A program made the position numbers and the translations under genes. A model generated the notes under the pieces. The model did not search any database. It saw nothing but the letters and a program-made list of their open reading frames with translations, and was not told the origin of the DNA. Source: an uncultured Eubacteriales bacterium (GTDB lineage: Bacteria; Bacillota; Clostridia; Lachnospirales; Lachnospiraceae). From it: 64,000 bases of DNA. This document shows, one piece after another, positions 1 to 8,742 of the stretch (its first letter is position 1; each line of letters opens with the position of its first letter). The stretch spans positions 1 through 64,000 of the forward strand of contig CASFID010000065.1 in NCBI GenBank assembly GCA_949294665.1. Direction: 5' to 3'.

Positions 1-430
1 AATTAATTTGCGGATGTTTTTCTCTTTGAAAAACAATTCGCAGAAACAGCTGCTTTTAAAGTGACTGATTTCCCTGTGGGGTGCCGAAATCGGCATAAAA
101 CACTCTGCCTGATATGGCATCATTTAATTTGCGGGACAACAAAATTCCCAAAGACATCTTATGGGTGCTATATACATCACTCTTTAAGCTCATGAAGTCA
201 AGTTATAATCAGCCATTTTATCTGCTCTTTTTATCTGACAGCACTCCCCCGTTACGCTCACAAAAAAGCAGTCCTATAGCCACGTCCACGCGAAAAGCAA
301 TCCTATAGTCTCCACCTCTGTTTTCCCAGACTACATCCCTATTGTCAAAGCAGCAAAAAAGGAATTTCGGCAGACTCCCTTGTTCAGGGCAATCTATCGG
401 AATCCCTTGATTTCAGCCACTTTCGGCCTT
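1..430. other. Left chromosomal flank, no gene seen
   Basis: This stretch lies outside attL and should be the DNA that originally followed rlmD. I see no credible coding region: a 64-codon plus-strand frame at 114-308 has no ribosome binding site and no recognisable content. A 16-bp imperfect direct repeat (aaaagcagtcctatag at 264-279 and aaaagcaatcctatag at 293-308) is the only structure noted. Confidence 0.5.
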
Positions 431-431
431 C

Positions 432-2108
432 TTATTTGTCTTTTCTTGACATCAATACTACCGTCTCAACGGTATTACCCTTTTCCCACAAAAGCCGCCT
501 GATCTCACGACCATTACGGTATATCGGAAAATTAAACTCTATTGATCTCAAAGGCATCTCTGACTCACCATTAGGGTATATCTGAATTTCCTTTATCAGA
601 TAAGTAATAATGCTTTTCTTTTCCTCATCACTTATTCTATCATAGAGCTTTCCGAAGTTCAGCATGATTTTGTAAATGTTATCAAGCGTAATTGCTTCCA
701 TTTCAATCGAGCTTCTCCGTAATTTCGCATCCTCAATGCGTTCCTCAAGTTCTACAATGGTATCATACAGACCATCAAGCCTCAATGTCATGTCGTGAAG
801 TTTTCTTTCCCGATAGCGGGCATCAACAGGTAAATTGTCAATCTCCCGTTCCAAACGGGCTTTATTCAAATCGACCTCTTTTAATTTGCTTTCATAATTC
901 TCAAGTTCCTTATCAATAGCTGTAGTATCTATTTGTATGCCAATTCGTTTTTCTATTTCTTTAGCAAAATATTTATCACTTACCAACTCCTTAACTGCCT
1001 CAATTACAAGAGGCTCAATATCTGTTTTCCTCAAAGATGCTTTATACTCACAGTGACGCCCTCTCTCTTGTTTGTTCCTGCCACATATATAATAGTAGAC
1101 TTCCTTATATGTGCCATCTTTGTTTGTCCATGCGTGTTTATTTGTATACATGGAACTTCCGCAAAGAGGACATTTTAACACTCCCGTTAAAAGATGCGCT
1201 CTGTCCTTGCCAACTTTTGAAGGCTGCTTAATTCCCGTTGCCAGTCGCTTTGCATGGACTTTTTGCCACAATTCTTCACTGACTATTCCCTCATGCAGCC
1301 CTTCCTCTAAAATATAATCGTCTGCATGAACTTGCTTATATTCATTCTTTGTTCCTTTGACCTTTTCTCTTGTTCTTCTGCCATAAGCAATCTTCCCACA
1401 GTAAACTGGATTATCTAATATCTGGCGTATTAGATGACTGCTCCATGTTTCTAATTTTCCATTTTGACGAGGTATCTTTTTTATCCCCTGCAAATTAAGA
1501 TACTTTGCAACTCCGCCAAGTCCTATATCTGAATTTCCAAATTTATCAAAGATAATTCTGATTGCTTCTGCTTCTTTTTCTTCTATTAAAAGCTGATTGT
1601 CTTTCAGATAATATCCGTATGGAGCGAAACCACCATTCCACCCACCTTGTCGTGCTTTTTCTCTACGCCCATTCATTGTCTGTTCAATGATATTTTCTCT
1701 CTCAATTTCTGCAACTGCCGACAGAACAGATATTAGGAGTTTTCCGCTTGTCTGGGATGAGTCGATACCTTCTTCAATACAGATAAGATTAATCCCATAG
1801 GATTGTACAAACTCCAACGAGTTAAGAATATCCGCTGCATTTCTGCCAAAACGAGAAAGTTTATACACCAGAATATAATCAATCTCCAATCCGTTTTTTA
1901 TATCCGAAAGCATTTTTTTGAAAGCAGGTCGCCCTTCAATAGATTTTCCTGATTTTCCTGCATCCTCATAAATGCCAATAACCTGCATTTCTTCCCGGTC
2001 AGCAAACCTCTTTAAACTATTTTTCTGTCCTTCCAGACTATATCCGTCCACCTGCATTTCCGTGCTTACTCTCGGATACAGGACACATTTCTTACCTTCT
2101 CTATTCAT
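432..2108 (-). CDS. Large serine recombinase (ICE integrase)
   Basis: A 558-aa large serine recombinase that should catalyse integration and excision of the element. The resolvase-type catalytic domain occupies about residues 1-150: Tyr-Pro-Arg-Val-Ser carries the nucleophile Ser15, and YKLSRFGRN carries conserved arginines. A recombinase domain follows (about 165-280), then a zinc ribbon (CPLCGSS, later CGRNKQERGRHC) and a coiled coil rich in Glu/Lys/Leu (about 395-470). The ATG follows GGAGG at 7 nt. The last 7 residues lie outside the element core and belong to the chromosome, so the C-terminus depends on whether the element is integrated. In the circle the frame should continue into the 110-aa tail now attached to RlmD, giving about 661 aa. 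Family assignment is firm; the tail exchange is inferred from the att alignment. Confidence 0.93.
   Translation of the reverse strand: MNREGKKCVLYPRVSTEMQVDGYSLEGQKNSLKRFADREEMQVIGIYEDAGKSGKSIEGRPAFKKMLSDIKNGLEIDYILVYKLSRFGRNAADILNSLEFVQSYGINLICIEEGIDSSQTSGKLLISVLSAVAEIERENIIEQTMNGRREKARQGGWNGGFAPYGYYLKDNQLLIEEKEAEAIRIIFDKFGNSDIGLGGVAKYLNLQGIKKIPRQNGKLETWSSHLIRQILDNPVYCGKIAYGRRTREKVKGTKNEYKQVHADDYILEEGLHEGIVSEELWQKVHAKRLATGIKQPSKVGKDRAHLLTGVLKCPLCGSSMYTNKHAWTNKDGTYKEVYYYICGRNKQERGRHCEYKASLRKTDIEPLVIEAVKELVSDKYFAKEIEKRIGIQIDTTAIDKELENYESKLKEVDLNKARLEREIDNLPVDARYRERKLHDMTLRLDGLYDTIVELEERIEDAKLRRSSIEMEAITLDNIYKIMLNFGKLYDRISDEEKKSIITYLIKEIQIYPNGESEMPLRSIEFNFPIYRNGREIRRLLWEKGNTVETVVLMSRKDK
456..470. 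other. attL core of the ICE
   Basis: The 15-bp sequence tactaccgtctcaac is identical to 53144-53158 and in the same orientation. With one mismatch the match extends three bases leftward (453-470 against 53141-53158). On the minus strand it encodes Val-Glu-Thr-Val-Val in the last codons of the serine recombinase. Serine recombinases join sites through a short identical core, so this is the expected form of an attachment site. The downstream codons (Leu-Met-Ser-Arg-Lys-Asp-Lys-stop) are probably the native C-terminus of the chromosomal rlmD. Confidence 0.88.
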
Positions 2109-2148
2109 TTTGCACCTCCATATAAATCAGGGAAATATGATATGTAAA

Positions 2149-2167
2149 GCTGCGTAAACTACGCAGC
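2149..2167 (-). terminator. Short hairpin at end of small ORF
   Basis: An 8-bp perfect stem (gctgcgta / tacgcagc) with a 3-nt loop overlaps the stop codon of the 50-aa ORF and is followed, on the minus strand, by TTTACATATC. It may end transcription of the mazF-like unit before the recombinase gene. The U-tract is weak. Confidence 0.4.
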
Positions 2168-2311
2168 ACAATCCAATTCATTTAAAACACTCTTTCCATA
2201 TTTCTCAACTATCTGCACCATTGTATTGATAAAAAAATCATAAGCTTCCTTTTCACTCTGACAATGGTCTGAATGTTGCTTTGCGATATTCATGCGTTTT
2301 TGATCTTCCAT
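2159..2311 (-). CDS. Small protein downstream of MazF-like toxin (50 aa)
   Basis: An unrecognised 50-aa protein starting MEDQKRMNIAKQHSDHC and ending LNELDCAA. It has an excellent ribosome binding site (GGAGG, 7 nt before the ATG). It is predicted to be helical and soluble, with no membrane segment. It lies 72 nt downstream of the MazF-like gene and 50 nt before the recombinase. Position would allow an antitoxin or accessory role, but the usual order is antitoxin first and no antitoxin motif is visible. The function is unknown. Confidence 0.6.
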   Translation of the reverse strand: MEDQKRMNIAKQHSDHCQSEKEAYDFFINTMVQIVEKYGKSVLNELDCAA

Positions 2312-2383
2312 CTAAAACCCTCCGTCAAAAGCGGCTGTATGCCTTAATTATAGAAGTGCATTTCGTTTTGTTCCAATGTGCGA

Positions 2384-2776
2384 TTAGACCGTTTTCTGTC
2401 TTTTTACACATTTTTCTTCAGGCGGAATACTCAGTGAAATACTAATGGCAAGAGCCTTATCAACTCTTGCCATTGTACTGCACGGAAGCATTCCCATATA
2501 TTTTGTTAACCTTTGCTTATCAAGTGTCCGTATTTGTTCAAGCAAAATAACTGACTCTTTATCAAGCCCCTTAAAATCCATCACATTGGTATGCGTGGGC
2601 AATTTAACTTTCGAGCATGCCCGACTTGTAATAGCTGCAACTATTACCGTAGGACTGTACCTATTACCCATATCATTTGAAATGATAAGTACAGGGCGTG
2701 TTCCGCCTTGCTCTGATCCTACGACTGGATTGAGATCGGCATAATAAATGTCGCCCCGCTTTATTTTTCTTTCCAT
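2384..2776 (-). CDS. MazF/PemK-family toxin endoribonuclease
   Basis: A 130-aa PemK/MazF fold protein. Family features are visible: [20 protein letters not shown] near the N-terminus, then RPVLIISND and a core ending in [15 protein letters not shown]. MazF enzymes cut single-stranded mRNA and are normally neutralised by a partner encoded just upstream. I chose the ATG at 2776 because GGGAGG lies 9 nt before it; an ATG at 2794 would overlap that ribosome binding site. No canonical antitoxin gene lies upstream, only a 14-bp inverted repeat at 2829-2905, and a 50-aa ORF lies downstream. It may serve to stabilise the element. The fold is confident; toxicity here is inference. Confidence 0.85.
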   Translation of the reverse strand: MERKIKRGDIYYADLNPVVGSEQGGTRPVLIISNDMGNRYSPTVIVAAITSRACSKVKLPTHTNVMDFKGLDKESVILLEQIRTLDKQRLTKYMGMLPCSTMARVDKALAISISLSIPPEEKCVKRQKTV

Positions 2777-2828
2777 ATGTGTATGACCTCCCATCTTATT
2801 TAGGCAAACACAATCTGCCTATGTAAGC

Positions 2829-2905
2829 AGTCAAACACAAGGGAGTTTTTAAGGTCGAGAGAGTATAAACAATTCTCTGCTTCAATGACCACCTTGTGTT
2901 TGACT
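2829..2905. repeat. 14-bp inverted repeat upstream of mazF-like gene
   Basis: The sequence agtcaaacacaagg at 2829-2842 is the exact reverse complement of ccttgtgtttgact at 2892-2905, with 49 nt between. It lies 53 nt upstream of the mazF-like start codon. It could be an RNA structure in the leader, a protein binding site or a recombination-related site. No homology identifies it. Confidence 0.7.
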
Positions 2906-3316
2906 ATATATGAATAGAAGCATTTTTATTTGTCCTCGACGCCCCAAAATGCTAATGCGCTAAAATGCGCAGGGAAGTCGCCAAACGGTCAGCAGCGAAC
3001 TGACTCCACGGGTGTTTTTCCCCTCTGACGGTCTGCCAGAGCCGCCCTCATTGCCTGCGACGGATTGAGTACCGTTCGGACTGTGACTGGACGGGAGTAC
3101 CATTGTTCTCTTTGTGGGTTATGGCGTAATCGGGAGCTGCCCGATATTTTGAGTCGGTAAAAAATCGCTCACCACCTTTCATCGCTTTTCTGCTTGTCGG
3201 CAGGTCTTGGCGTACCGCTGCACACGCTTATGCTCATCACAATCACAAAGAGGAAGTATTTGGCGAATGGGTATTCACTTTTCAAGGAACATTCCCATTC
3301 TCGCCACACAAGGAAA
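2906..3316. other. Intergenic region without a supported gene
   Basis: About 410 nt between the inverted repeat and the sigma-like gene terminator. It is richer in G+C than its neighbours, but no frame exceeds about 25 codons. Two very short minus-strand frames overlap near 3130-3240, one starting MSISVCSGTPR and one starting with GTG after AGGTG, both too short to support. A 12-codon plus-strand frame (MRREVAKRSAAN) begins near 2965. It may hold a degraded gene or a non-coding RNA. Confidence 0.4.
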
Positions 3317-3348
3317 ATGGGATGAGAGTTTTTTGCCTCTCATCCCAT
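3317..3348 (-). terminator. Terminator of sigma-like gene
   Basis: A 12-bp perfect stem (atgggatgagag / ctctcatcccat) with an 8-nt loop, followed on the minus strand by TTTTCC. It lies just after the stop codon of the sigma-like gene at 3377. Confidence 0.8.
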
Positions 3349-3376
3349 AGTCCTCATATACCTCTATTTCTGGACG

Positions 3377-3805
3377 CTATTTTAAAACTTTTTTGATTTT
3401 TTTCTTGAGCCGCTGCATCCGCTTATAGACTGCTTGCTCTGACAAATTGACTATCGGTGCTATTTCATATAATTTGTAACCTTGTAACCTCATAACGACA
3501 ATTTGCAGTGTCAGCTTGTCCACCCTAATAAGAAGTTGATAGAGCTTCTGATTTTCAATGCTATTGAGAAGCTCATCAACTGTGTTGATTTCGGGCTGCT
3601 CTATTTCAGTAGGCAGTTCTTCAAGATATGTACCCGCATCTTGTAATCTGCGATAGTACTTTCTGTCAGAATTAAATACTTCCCAATCGTGGTTATGGAG
3701 ATTCTCAATAGTATCTTCATCAACACCCAAGCTCCGCAATTTATTTTCCTCGGCTTCTTTCCAAAGCCTCCATTTTCGTTCTTCTCTGCCATAATTAAAT
3801 GACAT
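3377..3805 (-). CDS. Sigma-70-like regulator (Tn916 Orf7-type)
   Basis: A 142-aa protein with a sigma-70 region-4-like helix-turn-helix at the C-terminus (VMRLQGYKLYEIAPIVNLSE, then AVYKRMQRLKKKIKK). Proteins of this kind sit in the regulatory module of Tn916/Tn1549-type elements and act as transcription regulators. The N-terminal half is charged (MSFNYGREERKW) with no recognised domain. The ATG follows GGAGGG at 6 nt. Upstream is a 460-nt leader containing a tandem operator, a 24-codon ORF and several hairpins, so its expression is probably controlled. Its target promoters cannot be told from sequence. Confidence 0.75.
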   Translation of the reverse strand: MSFNYGREERKWRLWKEAEENKLRSLGVDEDTIENLHNHDWEVFNSDRKYYRRLQDAGTYLEELPTEIEQPEINTVDELLNSIENQKLYQLLIRVDKLTLQIVVMRLQGYKLYEIAPIVNLSEQAVYKRMQRLKKKIKKVLK

Positions 3806-3860
3806 ATTATTCCCTCCAATCTGAATTTTTTTGAAAAATCCAGATTGGTCGGTGGGGAAC

Positions 3861-3992
3861 GACAGCCTACACTGAAAAATCCTTTGTGTCGTGTTCTAAC
3901 AAAAAACGACAAAAGAAAAACCGCAAAGGCTGTCAGAGCAATGCAGTTATAGGTTAAAAATATTCTATTAAGTAGAAATTTGACTTCTACTT
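3861..3992 (-). promoter_or_regulatory. Structured leader of sigma-like gene
   Basis: Between the 24-codon leader ORF and the sigma-like gene, the minus-strand RNA can form two stems: aagtagaa / ttctactt (about 3970-3992, 7-nt loop) and a longer-range pairing of gacagcct (3861-3868) with aggctgtc (3927-3934). Together with the leader ORF this resembles an attenuation region. The mechanism is inference; only the complementarity is seen. Confidence 0.4.
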
Positions 3993-4044
3993 TTTGAGTA
4001 TAAATCCCCCTTACAGAAGTGAGGATTTTTTTAACAGATTATCC

Positions 4045-4119
4045 TCATAAAACCATAATGAAATGTATGTAGCTGCTGCTTCGGACAAGCAGCAGTGCGG
4101 TGGATTTAAACCATCGCAT
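4045..4119 (-). CDS. Putative 24-aa leader peptide
   Basis: A 24-codon ORF (begins MRWFKSTALLLVRSSS) with a strong ribosome binding site, TTTGGAGGG, 7 nt before the ATG. It lies on the likely transcript from the operator-controlled promoter at 4266-4299 and upstream of the hairpins and the sigma-like gene. A short, well-initiated ORF before hairpins is typical of a leader peptide. The hydrophobic middle would also fit a tiny membrane peptide. No homolog is recognised. Confidence 0.45.
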   Translation of the reverse strand: MRWFKSTALLLVRSSSYIHFIMVL

Positions 4120-4265
4120 AAAAAATCCCTCCAAACTCAAAACGGGTTTAGAGGGTGATCATTGACTTAAGCATACTAAATCCGCCCACCAAACTTCGTT
4201 TTTTTTATTCGGTGGACTTCTTATATCCATATTCCTTTTCAATAAAAGTGGAAATTGTTACTTAT

Positions 4266-4299
4266 AGAATAAAATCTAAATGTCACAGAAATGTCCGTG
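4266..4299 (-). promoter_or_regulatory. Tandem operator plus -10 (site A)
   Basis: Two contiguous 11-bp direct repeats, aaatgtcacag (4278-4288) and aaatgtccgtg (4289-4299), written on the plus strand. Reading the minus strand, a -10-like TATTCT (4266-4271) starts exactly 6 nt after the last repeat. The same arrangement occurs at sites B and D. The repeats occupy the -35 region, as is usual for activation by OmpR-family response regulators. This promoter would transcribe towards the leader ORF and sigma-like gene. Confidence 0.65.
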
Positions 4300-4381
4300 T
4301 AATCCTATATTACGACAAGAAAACAGGCTGAAATGTTACAAAATGCGGAGATTTCAAAAAATTTTTGGAGAAAAATAAAAA

Positions 4382-4415
4382 GAACCGGGGGCGGTTTCAC
4401 AGCCGCTCCGGCTCC
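4382..4415 (-). terminator. Terminator of ABC-2 operon
   Basis: The minus strand reads GAGCCGG-AGCGG, a short loop, CCGCC-CCCGGTTC, then TTTTTATTTTTC. It is a long G+C-rich stem with one bulge and a good U-tract, about 85 nt after the permease stop codon. Confidence 0.75.
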
Positions 4416-4499
4416 TCTAATCATAGGATGTGCTGTTGCTCTAATTCGATTTACAAATAGAATACAAAAAGGATTTCTTTACCAAATTTTATTGTACTT

Positions 4500-5345
4500 T
4501 CACTTTAATTCTTTTTTACGAAAGGCGAACCACCCCACACAAGATAAAATGATAGTCAATCCGACAGAATATATCGGATAAAACGGCAACATTTCTTCGC
4601 TAAATAACTGTGCGCCCTCGTTTCCTGTATTATCTGATGTAATTACCAAATAAGTCATTAGATTATTTGCTTGACCATTCGGGATTAAACTGTCCGCCGT
4701 CATGTAAATTTGTCTTGCCATTCCACCTATATAATTTGGGTTCGGTATTACTTCTTCACCGATTATTTCCCCTAATTCATTTGTTTGCTCAATCGTGATA
4801 TTTTCAACTTGAAATATAGAAAATTCAAGTCTATTCGTTCCGAAAGCCATCGCAAAGACAATAAGAATACATAAGATTGTTCCGATTGCCTTTTGGGAAA
4901 TCAAACAGCTTATCAAAGTAAAAATTGCAGCGTACACAACACTGTCTAAAAGAAGGCAAATCAATGTCATTAGCATTTTATCCATAGTAGCGTCAGACAA
5001 CAGCGTACTATAACAGCATATAAAAGCAGGGAGTATAAATGCCAACATCATTACCAAACACACAAAAGCGTTTATTATAAGCTCTGAAACAAAAATTGTT
5101 CCTTTTGTGTTACCTACAATCACTTTGTTTCTAATGGTTGCATCGTTATATTCCTGTCCGATAGACAGAGAAACATAAATGCTCATGATTAGAAATAGCG
5201 GTGTCATAAAAAGACCGTCCAGATCATTTTCGGAAACAGAAACAATACCAAAGACAACTCCGCAGACAAACGAAACTCCCAATAAAACCCAAAATAATTT
5301 TTGAACTTTCAGACGATATAGCGCAGCTTTTAACAGCCTATTCAT
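4500..5345 (-). CDS. ABC-2 type permease
   Basis: A 281-aa integral membrane protein with about six hydrophobic segments (LFWVLLGVSFVCGVVFGIV at the start, TIILSCVGWFAF near the end). The pattern matches permeases of LanEG/BcrB-like exporters that pump or dislodge peptide antibiotics. I chose the ATG at 5345, which follows GGAGG and overlaps the ATPase stop (ATGAATAG), over a longer in-frame start at 5372. It pairs with the ATPase at 5338-6252. The substrate is not shown; the nearby two-component system suggests a peptide antibiotic. Confidence 0.82.
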   Translation of the reverse strand: MNRLLKAALYRLKVQKLFWVLLGVSFVCGVVFGIVSVSENDLDGLFMTPLFLIMSIYVSLSIGQEYNDATIRNKVIVGNTKGTIFVSELIINAFVCLVMMLAFILPAFICCYSTLLSDATMDKMLMTLICLLLDSVVYAAIFTLISCLISQKAIGTILCILIVFAMAFGTNRLEFSIFQVENITIEQTNELGEIIGEEVIPNPNYIGGMARQIYMTADSLIPNGQANNLMTYLVITSDNTGNEGAQLFSEEMLPFYPIYSVGLTIILSCVGWFAFRKKELK

Positions 5346-6252
5346 TGTTCTTACCTCCAACAAGGCTAACATAATAGCTTTCTAATGTTTCATCATGTTC
5401 CTGCATAGAAATCAACTCGCCTCCTTCGGTTTCAAGAGCTAAAGCAATTTCAGAGATACTAAATTTTGCAAAAACATTTGCCTGTTTAGCGGACAATATT
5501 TCATACTCCACATTCATTTTGTCGAGAATATGTGCAAGTGTTTGTGTATTTGACACTTCAACACGCATACATTTCCTACAAGCATTTTCTATTTCTGATG
5601 CACTTATCTCTTTTACGATATGCCCGTTATCAATAAATCCATAGTAGGTTGCGATTTTTGATAGTTCATCGAGTATATGGCTTGAAATCAAGACGGTTAT
5701 TTGATGTTCTCGATTTAATTTTAATATCAATTCCCGTATCTCAATTATGCCCTGTGGGTCAAGACCATTTGTGGGTTCGTCCAAAATTAAGAACTCTGGC
5801 TTACCAACCAAGGCTATTGCAATTGCCAATCTTTGACGCATACCAAGCGAAAAGTTTTTTGCTTTCTTTTCCCCAGTTTTTTCAAGTCCAACTAATTTTA
5901 GAATATTTGAAAGTCCGTCAAAAGATGAAAGCCCAAGAATGAGATATTGTTGTTTCAGATTTTCTTCTGCGGTCATGTCAAGGGAAATTGATGGGGTTTC
6001 TACAATAGCACCAATTCTTCTGCGTGATTTTACAATATTTTTGTCGGTGTTTTTTATACCATATAGCGTGTACTCACCAGATGAAGGCTCTTGCAAACCG
6101 CATATTAACCTAATGAGCGTCGTTTTGCCAGCACCGTTTTTACCAACAAAACCATAGATTGCACCTTGCGGAATACTCATGGTAAGCCCGTCTAACGCCT
6201 TGTATTTGCCATATCTTTTTGTTAAAGCAGTTGTTTTCAAAACACACTCCAT
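5338..6252 (-). CDS. ABC transporter ATPase (BcrA/LanF-like)
   Basis: A 304-aa nucleotide-binding subunit. It shows Walker A (GKNGAGKTT, about residue 38), the signature segment (NFSLGMRQRLAIAIAL), Walker B with the D-loop (LILDEPTNGLD) and the switch His (SSHILDELS). The last 90 residues form the C-terminal extension seen in BcrA/drug-resistance ATPases. It overlaps the permease by 8 nt, so the two are one operon. The most likely role is energising export of, or resistance to, a peptide antibiotic. AAAGGA precedes the start. Confidence 0.85.
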   Translation of the reverse strand: MECVLKTTALTKRYGKYKALDGLTMSIPQGAIYGFVGKNGAGKTTLIRLICGLQEPSSGEYTLYGIKNTDKNIVKSRRRIGAIVETPSISLDMTAEENLKQQYLILGLSSFDGLSNILKLVGLEKTGEKKAKNFSLGMRQRLAIAIALVGKPEFLILDEPTNGLDPQGIIEIRELILKLNREHQITVLISSHILDELSKIATYYGFIDNGHIVKEISASEIENACRKCMRVEVSNTQTLAHILDKMNVEYEILSAKQANVFAKFSISEIALALETEGGELISMQEHDETLESYYVSLVGGKNNE

Positions 6253-6356
6253 AAGAATTTTTCCTTTCGTTTGATATAGATGTTAGCTGTTTGAGAAATG
6301 GTAACTCTACATAGACCGAGGTGGCTTTCCGTCGCCACGTTTCTCTTACGCAGAGA

Positions 6357-8726
6357 TTATTCTGTTACTCTAATTTGTTCCACAAGAGAATGTTTTTTTA
6401 GGCTGTTCAACATAAATGCAGTCAATATTACCTGCATGAAAATCAAAAACAGCAAATATCCTAAAACTACGAGCCACGGGAACTCATAAAAGTAGTATGG
6501 GTTAGCTGCTCTTATAGCGTTTACACACAACACGCCCAAGCCAGAGCCAACGCACACAGTAAAAACGGTAGTTATTAGCGCATATATAATACCCTCATAA
6601 CGAAGCATTTGTGCTAACTGCTTTTTACTTAATCCGATTGCCTGTAAAATACCAATCTCCTGTCTCCGTGATAAAAAATTAGTTAATGTCGTGTTTATCA
6701 GATTTATCAAAGAGAAACAAGCAATACAAATCGCAACAATTAGCATTACACTATTCATAAACTGTTGCTGATAAGTATAATAGTTTAGACTTTCTTGAAA
6801 TGTGTAAATTGAAAGTCCGGGATTTTTATCCACAATTTGTAGTAATTGACTTTCAACAGCGGCAGTTTTTTCGTCCTCCGTTCTGATTTCCAAAATGTCA
6901 GTGCAATCGGTTTGCATAATATCATTCATAAGAGTTACAGGCATTGTAAAGCATTTTTTATTTCCGGCATATTGATAATTGCTTACAATCCCCATAACGG
7001 TAAATGTTTCTGTCACATTTTCGCCTGTTGCATTTGTATATTCGATTTCAACAACATCTCCGAGCGAAGCTGAACAGTAGCCATCATCCGCTCGATCTTG
7101 CAGCAAAACTACGCCATATTGAGAAACTAATGTATCATAATCAACAGTTCCCTCAAGCAAATTATCTTCTAATGCAGAAACTTCATCTCTGGAATATCCT
7201 TGAACATTCTTTACTCGTGATCCATTAACATTGCAAACAGCATCGATAGAATACCACCGTTTAATGCCGCTAACACCGTCCAAGAATGTAATCTCATTTA
7301 CAAAATCATCATCAAATATATTCTGTGCTTGTAATTGAGAAAGAGAAATATCATCATTTTCGTTTAATTCAAGCTGATACTCTCCAAATGGAAAACTTTT
7401 TCCTCTTACTTCTGCCGCTCCATTATAGGACACCATAAGTGTAGATACTGTTACGAGCAAAACTCCGCCAATAGATAGCGAAATGATTGTTAAAAGGAAT
7501 TTTCTCTTATTCCTTAGCAAATTAACCTTTGCCAATGCCAACGGAGATATTGTTCGGTGCAACTTATTGCTTTCCTTTGCGCCACCCTGATAGGTGGTAT
7601 ATCTTGTAGCTTCAATCGGAGAAACAAGAGACGCTTTTTTTACAGGAGTGCGAATTGAAAACATTGTAATGGCAAACGCAAACGCTCCTACAACTACCGT
7701 CATAATCAAAGAGGTAAGCCAATTCCATCCATTTGGGATTATGAAATATCCTACAAGATTTCCTAAAATCAAACCAAACGGAATACCAATTAGAGCCAAT
7801 TTTTTGCCTTCAAGATAAACGATTTTCCTGATCTGCTTTTTTGTTGTGCCAATCGTGCGAAGCTGCCCATAGCTTCTGATATTTTCGGCAACGGAAATGT
7901 AAAATATAGAATATATCACAATTCCAGACCCGATAAATGTAACTGCCCCAATCAGAAGATACAAATACATATCGCTACTGAAAAGACCTCTTTCCATAAT
8001 TACAAAATAATCGGAGCGTACAATAACTTGCTCATCAGAGATATTAAAGCTCTTTGCCAACTCATTTGCATAGTCAGTAGCGTCTTTTTCGGACATATTC
8101 TCTGCATTTTTCAGTCCAACATAATAATCTAATGAAGATGTTCCACCATACTGTTGATTAGCATATTCTTTCGATACCATTCCCATGTAACTGCCAATAT
8201 CGCCCATTTCTACATTAATGATACCCGATAAAATAAACTCAATCGTGTTTCCATCTGCAAGGGGAATAGAAATTGTTTGACCAAGCTCTGTGCCATAGCC
8301 CAATTCTTTCAAGAAAGACTTTTGAAGCATAATTTCATTTACGGAAATAGGGATATTTCCGCTATATGTCATTCCTTGTGCTTTAAACATTTCCTCATTT
8401 CCATATTGCAGATAAAAGGTAGAGTTATTCACTTGTTCAGTAGATACAAGTGTAAACTCACCAATCCAGTCAATTTGATCTTGCTCGTATAACTTGTCGC
8501 CTTGTTCCTGTGTTATGTTTGTGAATACAATTTGTGCGGTATCTTTTGTTCGGTTAATAGTTGCTTGTGAAGTTCCAAATCCATAAAGCATAATTGCCAA
8601 TAGCAGAGCTGCTGCAAGCGCAATCGTAACTATTGTAAAAAGATTTCTTTTTCTATTCGCAGCTATACTTCTATTAGATATGCGTTTTACGACAGCTCTA
8701 GTATCGTTTTCAAAAGGATATATCAT
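6357..8726 (-). CDS. FtsX-family ABC transporter permease
   Basis: A 789-aa permease with two FtsX-like halves. The N-terminal membrane anchor (LFTIVTIALAAALLLAIMLY) is followed by an extracellular domain of about 190 residues, three membrane segments, a second anchor near residue 420 (FLLTIISLSIGGVLLVTVS), another extracellular domain and a closing membrane bundle. This is the MacB-like or antimicrobial-peptide type of permease, not the BceB type, which has one large loop in about 650 aa. It ends in IRVTE. The ATPase gene ends 16 nt upstream, so the two form one transporter. Likely substrate: a peptide antibiotic or signal. Confidence 0.85.
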   Translation of the reverse strand: MIYPFENDTRAVVKRISNRSIAANRKRNLFTIVTIALAAALLLAIMLYGFGTSQATINRTKDTAQIVFTNITQEQGDKLYEQDQIDWIGEFTLVSTEQVNNSTFYLQYGNEEMFKAQGMTYSGNIPISVNEIMLQKSFLKELGYGTELGQTISIPLADGNTIEFILSGIINVEMGDIGSYMGMVSKEYANQQYGGTSSLDYYVGLKNAENMSEKDATDYANELAKSFNISDEQVIVRSDYFVIMERGLFSSDMYLYLLIGAVTFIGSGIVIYSIFYISVAENIRSYGQLRTIGTTKKQIRKIVYLEGKKLALIGIPFGLILGNLVGYFIIPNGWNWLTSLIMTVVVGAFAFAITMFSIRTPVKKASLVSPIEATRYTTYQGGAKESNKLHRTISPLALAKVNLLRNKRKFLLTIISLSIGGVLLVTVSTLMVSYNGAAEVRGKSFPFGEYQLELNENDDISLSQLQAQNIFDDDFVNEITFLDGVSGIKRWYSIDAVCNVNGSRVKNVQGYSRDEVSALEDNLLEGTVDYDTLVSQYGVVLLQDRADDGYCSASLGDVVEIEYTNATGENVTETFTVMGIVSNYQYAGNKKCFTMPVTLMNDIMQTDCTDILEIRTEDEKTAAVESQLLQIVDKNPGLSIYTFQESLNYYTYQQQFMNSVMLIVAICIACFSLINLINTTLTNFLSRRQEIGILQAIGLSKKQLAQMLRYEGIIYALITTVFTVCVGSGLGVLCVNAIRAANPYYFYEFPWLVVLGYLLFLIFMQVILTAFMLNSLKKHSLVEQIRVTE

Positions 8727-8742
8727 AACAAATCACCACCTC

